Source: Haloarculaceae archaeon
Lineage (GTDB): Archaea; Halobacteriota; Halobacteria; Halobacteriales; Haloarculaceae
Assembly (NCBI GenBank): GCA_018609665.1
Contig: JAHENN010000266.1
Span: 1 to 15,437 of the forward strand
Length of the DNA: 15,437 bases
Direction: 5' to 3'
The notes beneath the pieces are model-generated. The model was not told the DNA's origin. It made no database searches and saw only the letters and a program-made list of their open reading frames with translations. Numbering within the stretch: position 1 is the stretch's first letter; each line of letters opens with the position of its first letter. This document shows positions 1 to 8,159 of this stretch, piece after piece. Both the position numbers and the translations under genes were made by a program.

Positions 1-123
1 CGCGAACCACAGCAGCACGGCGTCGCCGCCCTCGACGGCGCGGTGGAGGTCGTAGACGGCCGGCTCGCCGCCCTCGACGCCCGGCAGCGAGAAGTCCGGC
101 GCGGTCCGTCCCTCGTCGATCAT
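1..123 (-). CDS. Peroxiredoxin-like protein (AhpC/TSA redoxin fold), N-terminal fragment
   Basis: The gene runs off the left edge and only its first 41 codons are visible, from an ATG at 121-123 on the minus strand. The peptide opens MIDEGRTAPDFSLPG, the start typical of AhpC/TSA and Bcp-type peroxiredoxins (x-G-x-x-A-P-D-F-x-L-P-G). It continues to a hydrophobic LLWFA strand, which in the family leads directly into the peroxidatic cysteine motif. That cysteine lies outside the window, so activity and subclass cannot be judged. By family, the protein would reduce hydroperoxides in the cytoplasm using thioredoxin-like donors. It is transcribed away from the histidine kinase at 246. A non-catalytic redoxin-domain protein is the main alternative. 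Confidence 0.75.
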   Translation of the reverse strand, partial: MIDEGRTAPDFSLPGVEGGEPAVYDLHRAVEGGDAVLLWFA

Positions 124-213
124 GTCTGCTCTTCCGGCCCGGGAGGCTTGTGTCTGCCGTCCGCCGGGCTCCCCGCCCCGTCCGCGACCGGTCACTCCGT
201 GAGGTGTACCGAG

Positions 214-222
214 CGTTTATGT
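214..222 (+). promoter_or_regulatory. TATA box of the histidine kinase gene
   Basis: The TTTAT at 216-220 is centred about 28 nt before the ATG at 246, the spacing expected for a leaderless haloarchaeal transcript. This supports the chosen start. No Shine-Dalgarno sequence is seen between box and start. Confidence 0.55.
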
Positions 223-245
223 AGGTCTATTCCCCTCTGGCTCGT

Positions 246-2240
246 ATGTTAGGGTGGGAACAGAGAGGGTTCCGTGGGAGCGGCGAGACGGACGACGGCG
301 AGGCGGCAGTCGGCCTGACGGACCCGGTCCGGGCGCTCGTCGTCGAGGACGAGGCCGTGGTGGCGGACATGGTCGCCGAGTTCCTCCAGCGGGAGCTCGC
401 GGTCGACGTCACGGTCGTCACCGAGGAGACGGGAACGGCGGCGCTGACCCGGGTCGAGGCCGACGGGTTCGACGCCGTGGTCGCCGACTACAGGATGCCC
501 CGGCTCGACGGGCTCGAGCTGCTGGACCGCGTCCGCGAACTGCGCCCGCGGCTGCCGTTCTTCCTCTTCACCGGCCAGGGCGACGAGGACGTCGCGAGCC
601 GTGCGATCTCGGCCGGCGTCACCGACTACGTCCAGAAGCGCTCCGGCACCGAGGCGTACAAGCTGCTGGCCCGGCGGCTGGCGTCGGCGGTCGCCAGACG
701 TCGGGCCGAACGCGAGGCGTCGGACCTGAACAGCATCAACCGGACGATACGGAAGACGACACAGCGGACCGTCAAGGCCGAGGGCCGCTCCGAGATCGAG
801 CGAGCCGTCTGCCGGTCGCTCGCGGACTCCGACCGGTATCTGTTCGCCTGGATCGGCCGGGTCGACGGCGACCGCGTGGTCCCGGCCGCACGGGCCGGCG
901 CCGGCGCCGACTACGTCGACGACATAACCGTCAGGACCGACGGGAGCCCGGCCGGCTGCGGACCCGCGGGCCGTGCCGCCCGGACCGGCGAGCCGCAGGC
1001 GACGCAGAACATCCGCGAGGACCCCGACTTCGAGCCCTGGCGCGCGGCGGCCGTCGAGCGGGGGTACGCCTCGGCGGCGTCCGTCCCGCTGGAGTTCGAC
1101 GACACCCGGTACGGACTCCTGAACGTCTACGCCGAGCAGGCCGACGCCTTCGACGACCGGGAGCTCGACGTACTCGAGGAGCTCGGAACCACGGTCGGCC
1201 ACGCGATACGCCGGGCGACGCTGACCGACCGCCTCGAGGACCAGTACGAGACGCTGTTCGAGGAGTCGCCGGTGATGGCCCTCACCACCCGCGACGAGAA
1301 CGGCGAGCCGGTCGTCGACAACTGCAACCGGCGGTTCCTCGACCGGCTCGGCTACGACCGCGACGAGGTGGTCGGACGGCCGCTCGCCGACCTCTACACC
1401 GCCGATTCGGCCGCCGAGATGCTGGACCGGGGAGGGTACGAGCGGTCCCGCTCCGGGGAGTTCACGCGGGAGCGACGGACGCTGGTGGCCGACGACGAGC
1501 GCGTCGAGACGCTGCTCCGGGCCGTCCCCCGCGAGGACGAGGCCGGCGACGTCGTCGGCACCTTCGCCCTCTACGTCGACATCTCCGAGCGCGAGCGGCT
1601 CCAGCGGGAAAACGAGCGGCTCGACGAGTTCGCCAGCGTCGTCAGCCACGACCTGCGCAACCCGCTGACCGTCGTCAAGGGGCGGGCGGAGCTCGCCAGC
1701 CAGACCCACGACGACGACGAGGACATCGACGCCATCGTCGAGGCCGCCGGACGGATGCAGGAACTCGTCGAGGACATCCTGACGCTGGCCCGACAGGGAA
1801 CGGCCGTCGAGGAGACGGACGCCGTGCGGCTGGCCGACACGGCCCGGAACTGCTGGCGGAACGTCGAGACGGAGGGTGCCTCCCTCCGGGTCGAGACCGA
1901 CACGACGGTGCTGGCGGACGGGTCGCGGCTCCAGCAACTGCTCGAGAACCTCGTCCGGAACGCCGTGGAGCACGGTAGAGCCACCGACGACGACGCGCTG
2001 ACCATCACCGTCGGCGACCTCGACGGGGGCTTCTACGTCGCCGACGACGGCGTCGGGATTCCGCCGGACGAGCGGGACAGCGTCTTCGAGGCCGGCTTCT
2101 CGACCGACGACGGAACCGGGTTCGGCCTCTCGATAGTGGCCGAGGTCGCCGAGGCCCACGGGTGGAACCTCGAGCTCGTCGAGAGCGCCGACGGCGGCGC
2201 GCGCTTCGAGATACGGGGCGTCGAGACGGTCGACGCCTGA
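246..2240 (+). CDS. Sensor histidine kinase with N-terminal receiver (REC-GAF-PAS-HisKA-HATPase)
   Basis: A 664-residue soluble signalling kinase with no membrane segment. Domains in order: a receiver (about 28-145) with acidic pair E34/D35, phospho-acceptor D81 in ADYRMP, T109 and K131; a helical linker; a GAF domain of the bacterioopsin-activator type (about 184-325); a PAS domain (about 331-450); a HisKA dimerisation domain with the H-box SHDLRNP, phospho-histidine H468; and an ATPase domain with N-box ENLVRN (567-572), DDGVGIP (600-606) and GTGFGLS (623-629). All residues needed for autophosphorylation are present. The leading REC makes it a typical haloarchaeal reversed hybrid, probably taking phosphate from, or passing it to, another partner. 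The ligands of GAF and PAS cannot be read from sequence. No response regulator with a DNA-binding output is adjacent; the nearest receiver protein is the REC-GAF gene at 11048. The gene ends 9 nt from the convergent carboxyltransferase gene. Confidence 0.93.
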   Translation: MLGWEQRGFRGSGETDDGEAAVGLTDPVRALVVEDEAVVADMVAEFLQRELAVDVTVVTEETGTAALTRVEADGFDAVVADYRMPRLDGLELLDRVRELRPRLPFFLFTGQGDEDVASRAISAGVTDYVQKRSGTEAYKLLARRLASAVARRRAEREASDLNSINRTIRKTTQRTVKAEGRSEIERAVCRSLADSDRYLFAWIGRVDGDRVVPAARAGAGADYVDDITVRTDGSPAGCGPAGRAARTGEPQATQNIREDPDFEPWRAAAVERGYASAASVPLEFDDTRYGLLNVYAEQADAFDDRELDVLEELGTTVGHAIRRATLTDRLEDQYETLFEESPVMALTTRDENGEPVVDNCNRRFLDRLGYDRDEVVGRPLADLYTADSAAEMLDRGGYERSRSGEFTRERRTLVADDERVETLLRAVPREDEAGDVVGTFALYVDISERERLQRENERLDEFASVVSHDLRNPLTVVKGRAELASQTHDDDEDIDAIVEAAGRMQELVEDILTLARQGTAVEETDAVRLADTARNCWRNVETEGASLRVETDTTVLADGSRLQQLLENLVRNAVEHGRATDDDALTITVGDLDGGFYVADDGVGIPPDERDSVFEAGFSTDDGTGFGLSIVAEVAEAHGWNLELVESADGGARFEIRGVETVDA

Positions 2241-2249
2241 CCGGGTCGC

Positions 2250-3953
2250 CTACAGAACGGTACCGTGCTTCTTCTCCGGGCGGTCCTTCTCGACGTCCTC
2301 GTAGAAGTCGAAGCGGGCGACGAGCTGCTCCCGCAGCGACGACGGCGGGATCACCTCGTCGATGACGACCTCGCTGGCCATCCGCCGGACGTCGATGTCC
2401 TCGCGGTACTCCTCGCGGAGCTGTTCTTCCATCTCCGCGCGCTCCTCGGGGTCGTCGACCTCGGCGAGCTTCCGGGCGTACACCGCGTTGATGGCTGCTT
2501 CCGGCCCCATGATGCCGATCTCGCCGGAGGGCAGCGCGACCGTCGACTCGGGGTCGTAGGCCGGCCCCGACATCGCGTAGATGCCCGCGCCGTAGGCCTT
2601 CCGCACGATGACGCACTGCTTGGGGACGGTCGCCTCCGACGTCGCGTAGATCATCTTCTTGCCCTGCTCGAGGATGCCCTCCTTCTCGACCTGGGAGCCG
2701 GCCATGAACCCCGGCGTGTCGCAGAGGTACAGCAGCGGGACGTTGTAGGCGTCGCACTTCCAGGCGAACTGGGCGGCCTTCTCGGCGGCGTCGGGGAAGA
2801 TGGCGCCGGCCCGCTCGGCGGGCTGGTTGGCGACGACGCCGACCGACCGGCCGTCGAGGTGGGCGAAGCCGGTCAGGATCTCCGGGCCGTAGTCGGGCTG
2901 CAGCTCGAAGAACGAATCCCGGTCGACGACCCGCTCGATGACGTCCCGCATGTCGTAGCCCTTGTTGGGGTCCTGTGGGACGACGGAGTCGACGCCGTTC
3001 GGCTCGTACTTCGGCGGCGTCGGCGTCGCCCGCGGCGGCCGCTCGTCGCTGTTGTCCGGCAGGTACCGGACGAGTTCCGCGACCAGCTGCCGGGCGTGCT
3101 CCTCGTCGCGGGCGACCAGGTCCGCGCTGCCGGACTCGCCCGCGTGGACCGCCGGCCCGCCCAGTTCCTGCAGGGAGATGTCCTCGCCGGTCACCATCTC
3201 GACCATCCGCGGGGAGGCGATGGCCATCGAGGACATCCCCTCGACCATCACGGTGAAGTCGGCGAAGACCGGCGTGTAGGCGGCGCCGGCGATGCAGGGG
3301 CCGTACAGCACGCAGATCTGCGGGACGCGTCCGGAGAGCCGCGAGTGGTTGTAGTAGTACTTCCCGATGCCCTCCCGGTTGGCGAAGAAGCCCGTCTGCT
3401 GGTCGATGCGGCCGCCCGAGGAGTCCATCAGGTACAGCACGGGCTTGCCGGTCTTCAGCGCCCGCTGCTGCATCCGGAGGAACTTCTCGACGCCCTTGGC
3501 GGCCATGCTGCCCCGCTTGACCGTGTAGTCGTTGGCCATGAAGTGGACGTCCCGGCCGTCGAACTCCGCGGCGCCGGTCAACAGCCCGTCGGCGGGCAGC
3601 TGGTCGTCGGCGTCGAACTCCGCGAACTTCCCGTCCTCGAAGGTCGGGCCGTCCTCGCCGAACCACAGCTCCAGGCGGTCCCGGACGAACAGCTTGCCCT
3701 CCTCCGGCAGCTGTTCCTTGTACTTCTCGGGGCCGCCGGCCTCGATCTCCTCGATCTGTGCGAGCAGCTCCTCCTCGCGTTCGGTCGGCCCGAGGTCGTC
3801 CTCGATTGGCGAGCGGTCGGCCTCGCCCGTCGCCGCCGGCTCCTCGGCGTCGCCGATGTACACCGCCACGTCGGTCTCGGCGTGGGTGGCCATCGCCCGG
3901 GCGATGGCCTCCGCCTCCTCGACGTTCGCGTCCTGCTCGATGCGGATCTTCAT
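2250..3953 (-). CDS. Acyl-CoA carboxylase carboxyltransferase (beta) subunit, propionyl-/methylcrotonyl-CoA type
   Basis: A 567-residue biotin-dependent carboxyltransferase that moves carboxyl from carboxybiotin to an acyl-CoA. Two crotonase-fold halves are visible. The N-half carries MDSSGGRIDQQ (176-186) and YGPCIAGAAY (217-226), the C-half DTPGFMAGSQVEKEG (412-426), RKAYGAGIYAM (451-461) and EIGIMGPEAAINAVY (478-492). The glycine-rich turns are the oxyanion-hole regions of the PccB/MccB family. The protein is longer than ordinary PccB (about 515-530 residues) because of about 50 extra N-terminal residues. It has YGAGIYAM where propionyl-CoA enzymes carry GGAYDVM, so the substrate is uncertain (propionyl, acetyl, methylcrotonyl or another acyl-CoA). 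No biotin carboxylase/BCCP gene lies in the window. The ATG at 3951-3953 is supported by a TATA-like box 26 nt upstream. A gap of 136 nt separates it from fbp, so it has its own promoter. Confidence 0.92.
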   Translation of the reverse strand: MKIRIEQDANVEEAEAIARAMATHAETDVAVYIGDAEEPAATGEADRSPIEDDLGPTEREEELLAQIEEIEAGGPEKYKEQLPEEGKLFVRDRLELWFGEDGPTFEDGKFAEFDADDQLPADGLLTGAAEFDGRDVHFMANDYTVKRGSMAAKGVEKFLRMQQRALKTGKPVLYLMDSSGGRIDQQTGFFANREGIGKYYYNHSRLSGRVPQICVLYGPCIAGAAYTPVFADFTVMVEGMSSMAIASPRMVEMVTGEDISLQELGGPAVHAGESGSADLVARDEEHARQLVAELVRYLPDNSDERPPRATPTPPKYEPNGVDSVVPQDPNKGYDMRDVIERVVDRDSFFELQPDYGPEILTGFAHLDGRSVGVVANQPAERAGAIFPDAAEKAAQFAWKCDAYNVPLLYLCDTPGFMAGSQVEKEGILEQGKKMIYATSEATVPKQCVIVRKAYGAGIYAMSGPAYDPESTVALPSGEIGIMGPEAAINAVYARKLAEVDDPEERAEMEEQLREEYREDIDVRRMASEVVIDEVIPPSSLREQLVARFDFYEDVEKDRPEKKHGTVL

Positions 3954-3973
3954 ACCCCAACGTCCGCCGTACC

Positions 3974-3983
3974 GACTAAACCG
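3974..3983 (-). promoter_or_regulatory. TATA box of the carboxyltransferase gene
   Basis: On the minus strand GGTTTAGT (complement of 3975-3982) is centred about 26 nt before the ATG at 3953. This fits a leaderless transcript and a promoter separate from the upstream aldolase-bisphosphatase pair. Confidence 0.5.
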
Positions 3984-4032
3984 TTTTCCATCCCCCTGCT
4001 GCGGCGTCGACCGCGGCGCTCACGACGGCTGC

Positions 4033-4070
4033 GCCGCCCGCGGTGTCCGTGCCGCCTGCGGTGCCCGCGT
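4033..4070. repeat. Imperfect 18-nt tandem duplication between fbp and the carboxyltransferase gene
   Basis: Two adjacent copies of a GCCGCC(C/T)GCGGTG(T/C)CCG unit (4033-4050 and 4051-4068) lie in the 136-nt gap. They are GC-rich and may simply be slippage products. The same gap should hold the 3' end of the fba-fbp transcript, but no clear T-run terminator is seen. Confidence 0.4.
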
Positions 4071-4089
4071 GCCCGCGATGCCGCCCGGG

Positions 4090-4932
4090 TCAGGCCAGCG
4101 CCGCCTCGAGGTCGTCGACGTAGCCCGGGTCGCCGACGAACAGCGGCGTCCGTGCGTGGAGCCGGTCGGGCGTCAGCTCCAGCAGCGACCGCTCGCCGTC
4201 CGAGGAGGCGCCGCCGGCGGCCTCGACGACGAACGCGATGGGGTGGCCCTCGAACAGCAGCCGCAGTTTGCCCTCCGGCCGGTCGCGCAGCCCGGGGTAG
4301 CCGAAGACCCCTCCGTAGGTGAGCACCTGGTTGACGTCGCCGAGCATCGCGCCGCCGTACCGGAGCTTCAGCTCCTCGGCGACCCGGTCGGCGTAGGCGG
4401 CGAAGGCGTCGGTCCACTCGGGGCGGCGGCCGCCGAAGCCGTAGACGGTCGGCTCCGCCGGCAGCGCGAGGTCGTCCTCGAGGAGCCGGCGGTCGCCGCC
4501 GTCGAGGACCCACTCGCGGACCCGCCCGTCGCGGGCGACGACCAGCGTCGTGACCGGACCGAAGAGGGCGAACCCCGCGGCGACCAGCGCCGACCCCGGC
4601 GCCGGCAGCGGGGCGTCGTAGACGCCGAACAGCGTCCCCATCGCGTTGTTCGACTTCAGGTTCGAGGAGCCGTCCAGCGGGTCGCAGGCGACGTGGAGCC
4701 GGCCGTCGTCCTCGACGACGGCGTCCCGCTCCTCGCTGGCGTAGCTCCCGACGGCGTCGACGTCGAGCAGCCGCTCGCAGAGCAGTTCGTCGGCGTGGAC
4801 GTCCGCCGCCAGCTGTCGGTCGCCGGAGGGGTTCTCCGACTCGGTGTAGGCGCGGCGGTCGGCCAGTCCCGCCCGGACCTCCGGGGCCGTCGCCGCGACG
4901 ACGTCGACGACCGCCCCGATTCCGTTGCTCAT
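4090..4932 (-). CDS. fbp: Fructose-1,6-bisphosphatase class I
   Basis: A 280-residue enzyme hydrolysing fructose 1,6-bisphosphate to fructose 6-phosphate, the committed step of gluconeogenesis, in the cytoplasm. Class I FBPase signatures are complete: metal ligands in YASEERD (64-70), the sugar-phosphatase signature DPLDGSSN (84-91), YGGAMLGDVNQVLTYGG (192-208), and the C-terminal block GKLRLLFEGHPIAFVVEAAGG (221-241) with the phosphate-binding lysine and arginine. The inositol-monophosphatase relatives in the same superfamily lack this last block, so FBPase is preferred. It is shorter than bacterial and eukaryotic enzymes (about 330 residues), as is usual for the haloarchaeal form. The start at 4930-4932 overlaps the aldolase stop by 4 nt (ATGA), implying translational coupling: product of one gene is substrate or partner of the other. 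Confidence 0.95.
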   Translation of the reverse strand: MSNGIGAVVDVVAATAPEVRAGLADRRAYTESENPSGDRQLAADVHADELLCERLLDVDAVGSYASEERDAVVEDDGRLHVACDPLDGSSNLKSNNAMGTLFGVYDAPLPAPGSALVAAGFALFGPVTTLVVARDGRVREWVLDGGDRRLLEDDLALPAEPTVYGFGGRRPEWTDAFAAYADRVAEELKLRYGGAMLGDVNQVLTYGGVFGYPGLRDRPEGKLRLLFEGHPIAFVVEAAGGASSDGERSLLELTPDRLHARTPLFVGDPGYVDDLEAALA

Positions 4933-5726
4933 CGACCGGCGGCCGCCAGCGCCTCGTCGACGCCGGCCTCCTCGAAGATGACCGCCTCGAGGGCGTCGAG
5001 GATGCGGGTCGGGTTCTCCCGCTGCCAGACGTTGCGGCCGACGGCCAGCCCCTTGCCGCCGGCGTCGACGGTCTGCTTGACCGACTCGAGGAACTCGCGG
5101 TCGGTGGTCTTCGAGCCGCCGGACATGACGACCTTCGTCCGGCCGGCCATCCGGACGGCGTCCTCCATGGCCTCGCGGGAGCCGGGGTGTTTCACCTTCG
5201 CGACGTCGGCGCCGAGCTCCAGCGCCAGCCGGGCGCCGTAGGCGATGGTGGAGGCGTCCTCGGCGTTCCGCAGCCCCTGGCCGCGGGGGTACGACCACAT
5301 CACGACCGGCAGCTCGCGGCGGCGGGCGGCCTCCTGTGCGTCGCGGAACTCCTCGACCATCTCGATTTCGTGGTTGGAGCCGCCGTAGACGGTGAAGCCG
5401 ACCGACGAGGCCCCCAGTTCGGCGGCGTAGTCGACGGTGCAGTTGACCGCCGAGTCCGGCTCCCCGCGCCAGAGGTTCGACGTGCCGTTGAGCTTCAAAA
5501 GCAGGTCCACGCTGTCCTCGTAGCTGGGGTAGTACGCCTCGGCGACCCCCTTCTGGACCGCGACGGAGGTGACCGCCGGGTGGGTCGCCGCCTCGAAGGT
5601 CCGCTCGGGGTCGGCGCTCTCCGGGACGTCGGCGAAGTCGACCGGCCCGTGCTCGAGGCCGTGGTCGTACGCCAGGATGAGCACCTTCCCGTCCCGGCAC
5701 AGCGGCGTGTCGTCGATGGGAATCAT
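4929..5726 (-). CDS. fba: Fructose-bisphosphate aldolase class I, archaeal (DhnA) type
   Basis: A 265-residue Schiff-base aldolase that joins dihydroxyacetone phosphate and glyceraldehyde 3-phosphate (or splits fructose 1,6-bisphosphate). It follows the archaeal Thermoproteus-type enzyme closely: LAYDHGLEHGP (18-28) with D21, VVMWSYPRG with Y146, and ADVAKVKHPG with the Schiff-base lysine K177. MSGGSKT (201-207) and GLAVGRNVWQ (226-235) form the C-terminal phosphate site. The related enzyme ADTH synthase of aromatic amino acid synthesis is an alternative, but the LAYDHGxEHGP opening and the partner fbp gene favour a true aldolase. The ATG at 5724-5726 is chosen because a TATA box stands 27 nt upstream; in-frame extension further upstream would run through the promoter and into hbd antisense. 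It is the first gene of the coupled fba-fbp pair. Confidence 0.94.
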   Translation of the reverse strand: MIPIDDTPLCRDGKVLILAYDHGLEHGPVDFADVPESADPERTFEAATHPAVTSVAVQKGVAEAYYPSYEDSVDLLLKLNGTSNLWRGEPDSAVNCTVDYAAELGASSVGFTVYGGSNHEIEMVEEFRDAQEAARRRELPVVMWSYPRGQGLRNAEDASTIAYGARLALELGADVAKVKHPGSREAMEDAVRMAGRTKVVMSGGSKTTDREFLESVKQTVDAGGKGLAVGRNVWQRENPTRILDALEAVIFEEAGVDEALAAAGR

Positions 5727-5747
5727 GCGGTCGAACGTGGTATGAGC

Positions 5748-5758
5748 GACATAAAGAA
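5748..5758 (-). promoter_or_regulatory. TATA box of fba-fbp
   Basis: CTTTATG on the minus strand (complement of 5750-5756) is centred 27 nt before the fba ATG. It lies in a 93-nt divergent region that also holds the hbd promoter. Both boxes are preceded by an AATCTT, which could be a shared element or chance. Confidence 0.6.
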
Positions 5759-5785
5759 GATTCTGGTCGCCGGAGCCGGGGACGG

Positions 5786-5796
5786 CAATCTTTAGG
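5786..5796 (+). promoter_or_regulatory. TATA box of the 3-hydroxyacyl-CoA dehydrogenase gene
   Basis: AATCTTTAG (5788-5796) places a TTTA about 27 nt before the ATG at 5820, again the leaderless spacing. This supports the chosen start. Confidence 0.55.
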
Positions 5797-5819
5797 CCCG
5801 AGCCGTCCCGAGGCGAGGT

Positions 5820-6674
<855 letters not shown>

Positions 6675-6680
6675 CGCCGC

Positions 6681-8066
6681 TCAGTCGTCCTCGGTCGTGA
6701 GAACGATGCCGTCGTCCGCCTCGCCGCGCCGGCGGCTCCGTATCGTCCCGATGGCGCCCGTCCGGTCGGTCCGCGAGCGGCCGTAGCCGAGGTAGACGGC
6801 GGCGCCGCCGGCGATGATGCCGGCTGCCCCCAGCAGCGGCAGCCGGCCGATCTGCGTGAGGAAGAGGCCGCCCCCGACGACGCCGAACAGCTGGACGTAC
6901 GGGTAGCCCGGCGCGACGAAGTCGGGGTCGTACTCCGGGAGGTCAGCCTCCCGGAAGGCGACGAGAGCGACGTTGATGATGGAGAACACGAGTATCTGGA
7001 AGGCGCTTGCGAGCTTCGCCAGCTCGATGACGGGGACGAACGCGATGAGCAACAGCAGCACGGCCCCGGTGAGCAGCACGGCGTTGCGAGGGGTCTTGAA
7101 CCGGCGGTCGATGCGCCGCAGCCGCGGCGGCAGCAGCGAGTCGCGGCTCATCGCCAGCGGGAACCGCGACGACGACAGCACCCCCGCGTTCGCCATGCTC
7201 GTCAGCGCCACCACCGCGACGACCGAGACGACGACGACGCCGGCCCCGCCGAACAGCGCGTCGGCGCCGTCGGCCATCGGCGTCAGCGACGCCGTCCCGC
7301 CGGGACCGCCGGTCTTCAGCGTCTTCGGCTCTGCCAGCGACACCACCGCCGCCACCACGGCCACGTAGATGACGACCATCAGCGCCAGCGACCCCAATAT
7401 CGCCAGCGGGAGGTTCCGGCCGGGGTCTTCGACCTCCTCCGCGACGCTGGCGATTTTCGTGACGCCGGCGTAGGAGACGAAGACGAACGCCGCCGCGGTG
7501 ACGACGCCGAACTCCTCGCCGACGAAGAGCGGCGTGAACCGGGCCGTCTGCCCGACGACGGTGGCGTTGAGCGTGTATGCCGCCAGCCCGACCACGACGA
7601 GGCTCACGATGACCGCCTGGACGCTCCCGCTCAGTTTCGTCCCGGAGACGTTGAGCACGACGACCAGCACCGCCAGCCCGAGGGCGACGAAGACGACCGC
7701 CCCCTGCGACAGCGGCGCGGACAGCAGGAGGTACGCCCCCAGCCCGACGAGGGCGAAGGCGCTCTTGAACACCAGCGAGAACCAGGCGCCGATGCCGGCG
7801 ATGGTGCCGAACAGCGGCCCCAGCGCCCGGTCGATGTAGAGGTACGTGCCGCCGGATTCGGGCATCGCCGTCGCCATCTCGGCCTTCGACAGCGCCGCCG
7901 GCGTGACGACGACGGCCGCGAGGACGTAGGCGACGATCACCGCCGGCCCGACCTTCTTGAACCCCAGCGCCGGCAGCACGAAGATGCCGCTGCCGATCAT
8001 CGCGCCCATACTGATCATCATCGTCGGGAACAGCCCGAGGCTGCGCTCGAGGTCGTCGCCGGTCAC
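6681..8066 (-). CDS. APC-family amino acid/amine permease
   Basis: A 461-residue membrane transporter with about twelve hydrophobic helices (roughly 15-35, 43-63, 88-115, 122-140, 150-170, 187-207, 220-245, 275-297, 327-347, 350-372, 391-407, 411-427). The first helix contains GAMIGSGIF (21-29), the unwound substrate-binding segment typical of the amino acid-polyamine-organocation superfamily. PESGGTYLYIDRALGP (69-84) and the EEVEDPGRNLP loop (210-220) are further family marks. By family it would import amino acids or amines by cation coupling; the substrate is not readable. The C-terminal tail after 428 is charged and cytoplasmic. The start is a GTG at 8064-8066, placed by a TATA box 26 nt upstream. 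It is divergent from a UspA-like gene, a pairing common for haloarchaeal APC carriers. Confidence 0.9.
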   Translation of the reverse strand: MTGDDLERSLGLFPTMMISMGAMIGSGIFVLPALGFKKVGPAVIVAYVLAAVVVTPAALSKAEMATAMPESGGTYLYIDRALGPLFGTIAGIGAWFSLVFKSAFALVGLGAYLLLSAPLSQGAVVFVALGLAVLVVVLNVSGTKLSGSVQAVIVSLVVVGLAAYTLNATVVGQTARFTPLFVGEEFGVVTAAAFVFVSYAGVTKIASVAEEVEDPGRNLPLAILGSLALMVVIYVAVVAAVVSLAEPKTLKTGGPGGTASLTPMADGADALFGGAGVVVVSVVAVVALTSMANAGVLSSSRFPLAMSRDSLLPPRLRRIDRRFKTPRNAVLLTGAVLLLLIAFVPVIELAKLASAFQILVFSIINVALVAFREADLPEYDPDFVAPGYPYVQLFGVVGGGLFLTQIGRLPLLGAAGIIAGGAAVYLGYGRSRTDRTGAIGTIRSRRRGEADDGIVLTTEDD

Positions 8067-8085
8067 GTGCCTTACTCAGTAACTC

Positions 8086-8098
8086 CGATAAAAAATAG
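8086..8098 (-). promoter_or_regulatory. TATA box of the permease gene
   Basis: A strong AT stretch, CTATTTTTTATC on the minus strand (complement of 8087-8098), is centred about 26 nt before the GTG at 8066. This spacing is why the GTG is taken as a leaderless start. Confidence 0.65.
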
Positions 8099-8159
8099 TC
8101 ATCGAACCCGGAGGCGGTCGGACCCCGGCCGTTTTGTCGCTCCCCCCCGAAGGTCGACC

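Noticed and set aside
43..252. A 69-codon plus-strand frame at the left edge
   Set aside because: It lies opposite the peroxiredoxin start and crosses the kinase promoter; no protein-like pattern is seen.
249..2159. A 636-codon open frame on the minus strand opposite the histidine kinase, and similar long frames at 2265-4322 (+) and 8842-10272 (-)
   Set aside because: They mirror well-supported genes on the other strand, have no recognisable domain and owe their length to the lack of stop codons in very GC-rich DNA.
4929..5726. ADTH synthase (aromatic amino acid pathway) instead of fructose-bisphosphate aldolase
   Set aside because: The LAYDHGLEHGP start, the D21/Y146/K177 set at Thermoproteus-like positions and the overlapping fbp gene fit the aldolase better.
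8067..8159. An N-terminal extension of the Usp-like protein
   Set aside because: It would run through the permease promoter, is basic and proline/arginine-rich unlike the rest, and the domain begins at the ATG at 8160.
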